The notes under the pieces: model-generated
The model's database searches: none
Seen by the model: the letters and a program-made list of their open reading frames with translations, nothing else
Told to the model about the DNA's origin: nothing
In this document: piece after piece, positions 63,535-64,000 of the stretch
Layout: every line of letters begins with the position of its first letter
Position numbering within the stretch: position 1 is the first letter of the stretch
Made by a program: the position numbers and the translations under genes
Assembly: GCA_937884605.1 (NCBI GenBank)
Contig: CALGDM010000021.1
Location: 1-64,000, forward strand
Length of the DNA stretch: 64,000 bases
Source of the DNA: an uncultured Spiribacter sp.
GTDB taxonomy: Bacteria; Pseudomonadota; Gammaproteobacteria; Nitrococcales; Nitrococcaceae
Direction: 5' to 3'

Positions 63535-64000
63535 ATGGATGCCAGTGAATACGCCCGCCGCCGCGACGCCCTGATGGCCCGCATGGGCGATGACGCCATT
63601 GCGGTCATTGCCGGGGCCGGCGAGCGTCCGCGCAACCGCGATGTCGATTATCCGTTTCGTCAGGACAGCGACTTTCGCTATCTGACCGGGTTCATCGAGC
63701 CGGACGCTGTCGCGGTGATCGCGCCGGGGCGGGCCGAAGGCGCGTTCATCCTTTTCTCGCGCGAACGCGACCCGCTGCGCGAGACCTGGCAGGGGCGCAC
63801 CATCGGCCAGGACGCCGCGCAGTCGGACTATGGCGCCGACACCGCCCACCCCATCGACGACCTGGATGCGCTGATGCCCGGCCTGCTCGCCGACCGGCGG
63901 TGGCTGTACTGCGCGCTGGGGGCGGACGCTGATCTGGACCAGCGCCTGATCGCGTGGGTCAGCGAGGCGCGCTCGCGCTACGGCGAGCGGGCGCCCCGGG
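63535..64000 (+). CDS. pepP: Xaa-Pro aminopeptidase PepP, N-terminal part (partial)
   Basis: An open frame runs from the ATG at 63535 off the end of the window (155 codons seen). It shows the N-terminal creatinase-like domain of aminopeptidase P: YARRRDALMARMGDDAIAVI, FRQDSDFRYLTGFIEPDAV and LFSRERDPLRETWQG. The catalytic metal-binding C-terminal domain lies outside the window. It follows ygfB by 17 bp with GCGGAG upstream, the known ygfB-pepP order. Confidence 0.93.
   Translation, partial: MDASEYARRRDALMARMGDDAIAVIAGAGERPRNRDVDYPFRQDSDFRYLTGFIEPDAVAVIAPGRAEGAFILFSRERDPLRETWQGRTIGQDAAQSDYGADTAHPIDDLDALMPGLLADRRWLYCALGADADLDQRLIAWVSEARSRYGERAPR

Overview
The window is a high-GC gammaproteobacterial chromosome segment that carries the replication-origin neighbourhood. 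Gene order (glyS-gmhB-plsC, gyrB-recF-dnaN-dnaA, rpmH-rnpA-yidD-yidC-mnmE-mnmG-rsmG-parA-parB, the full atp operon, glmU-glmS) and family content (cytochrome c4, System II cytochrome c biogenesis, PHA synthase, short LOV protein) suggest Chromatiales/Ectothiorhodospiraceae, possibly a Spiribacter- or Halorhodospira-like halophile. That placement is inference from gene content only. I see no rRNA, tRNA, CRISPR array, transposase gene or prophage.

Layout. 1-7.6 kb: end of glyS, heptose and phospholipid genes, then the leftward gyrB-recF-dnaN-dnaA cluster. A candidate oriC (DnaA boxes plus an AT-rich stretch) lies between dnaA and dnaN, and two perfect parS palindromes lie inside recF. 7.7-15.7 kb: rightward ribosomal protein, RNase P, membrane insertion, tRNA modification and parAB genes. 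15.7-22.6 kb: atpIBEFHAGDC. 22.7-25.9 kb: glmU-glmS. 25.9-35.8 kb is the most accessory part: an EF-hand protein with an unknown membrane protein, a short LOV photoreceptor coupled to an SRPBCC protein, DUF4864, an FAH hydrolase, Ohr, MetC, a PAS protein, divergent znuA/znuCB with a likely Zur box, and OxyR. 35.8-41.5 kb: uvrD, polA, engB, with a probable sRNA between polA and engB. 41.5-46.2 kb: cytochrome c4, resB-ccsA, dsbA. 46.2-50.8 kb: an EEP hydrolase, tesA and ybbA-ybbP. 50.8-53.2 kb: phaC bracketed by two copies of a ~227 bp REP-like repeat. 53.2-64 kb: cysQ, trxA-rho, folA-thyA-lgt, an SH3 protein, argA, a Bax-like protein, an EVE protein, fau, 6S RNA, zapA with a ZapB-like partner, ygfB and the start of pepP.

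Most genes are housekeeping and work as known modules: replication initiation and segregation (dnaA/dnaN/parAB/parS), energy (atp, cytochrome c maturation with DsbA), envelope precursors (glmUS, lgt, plsC, yidC), zinc and peroxide homeostasis (znuABC, oxyR, ohr), and one-carbon metabolism (folA, thyA, fau). The least expected signals are non-coding: a three-hairpin RNA with C-rich loops downstream of polA, a 6S RNA running into the fau start codon, a perfectly palindromic divergent promoter before ygfB, and the paired repeats around phaC.
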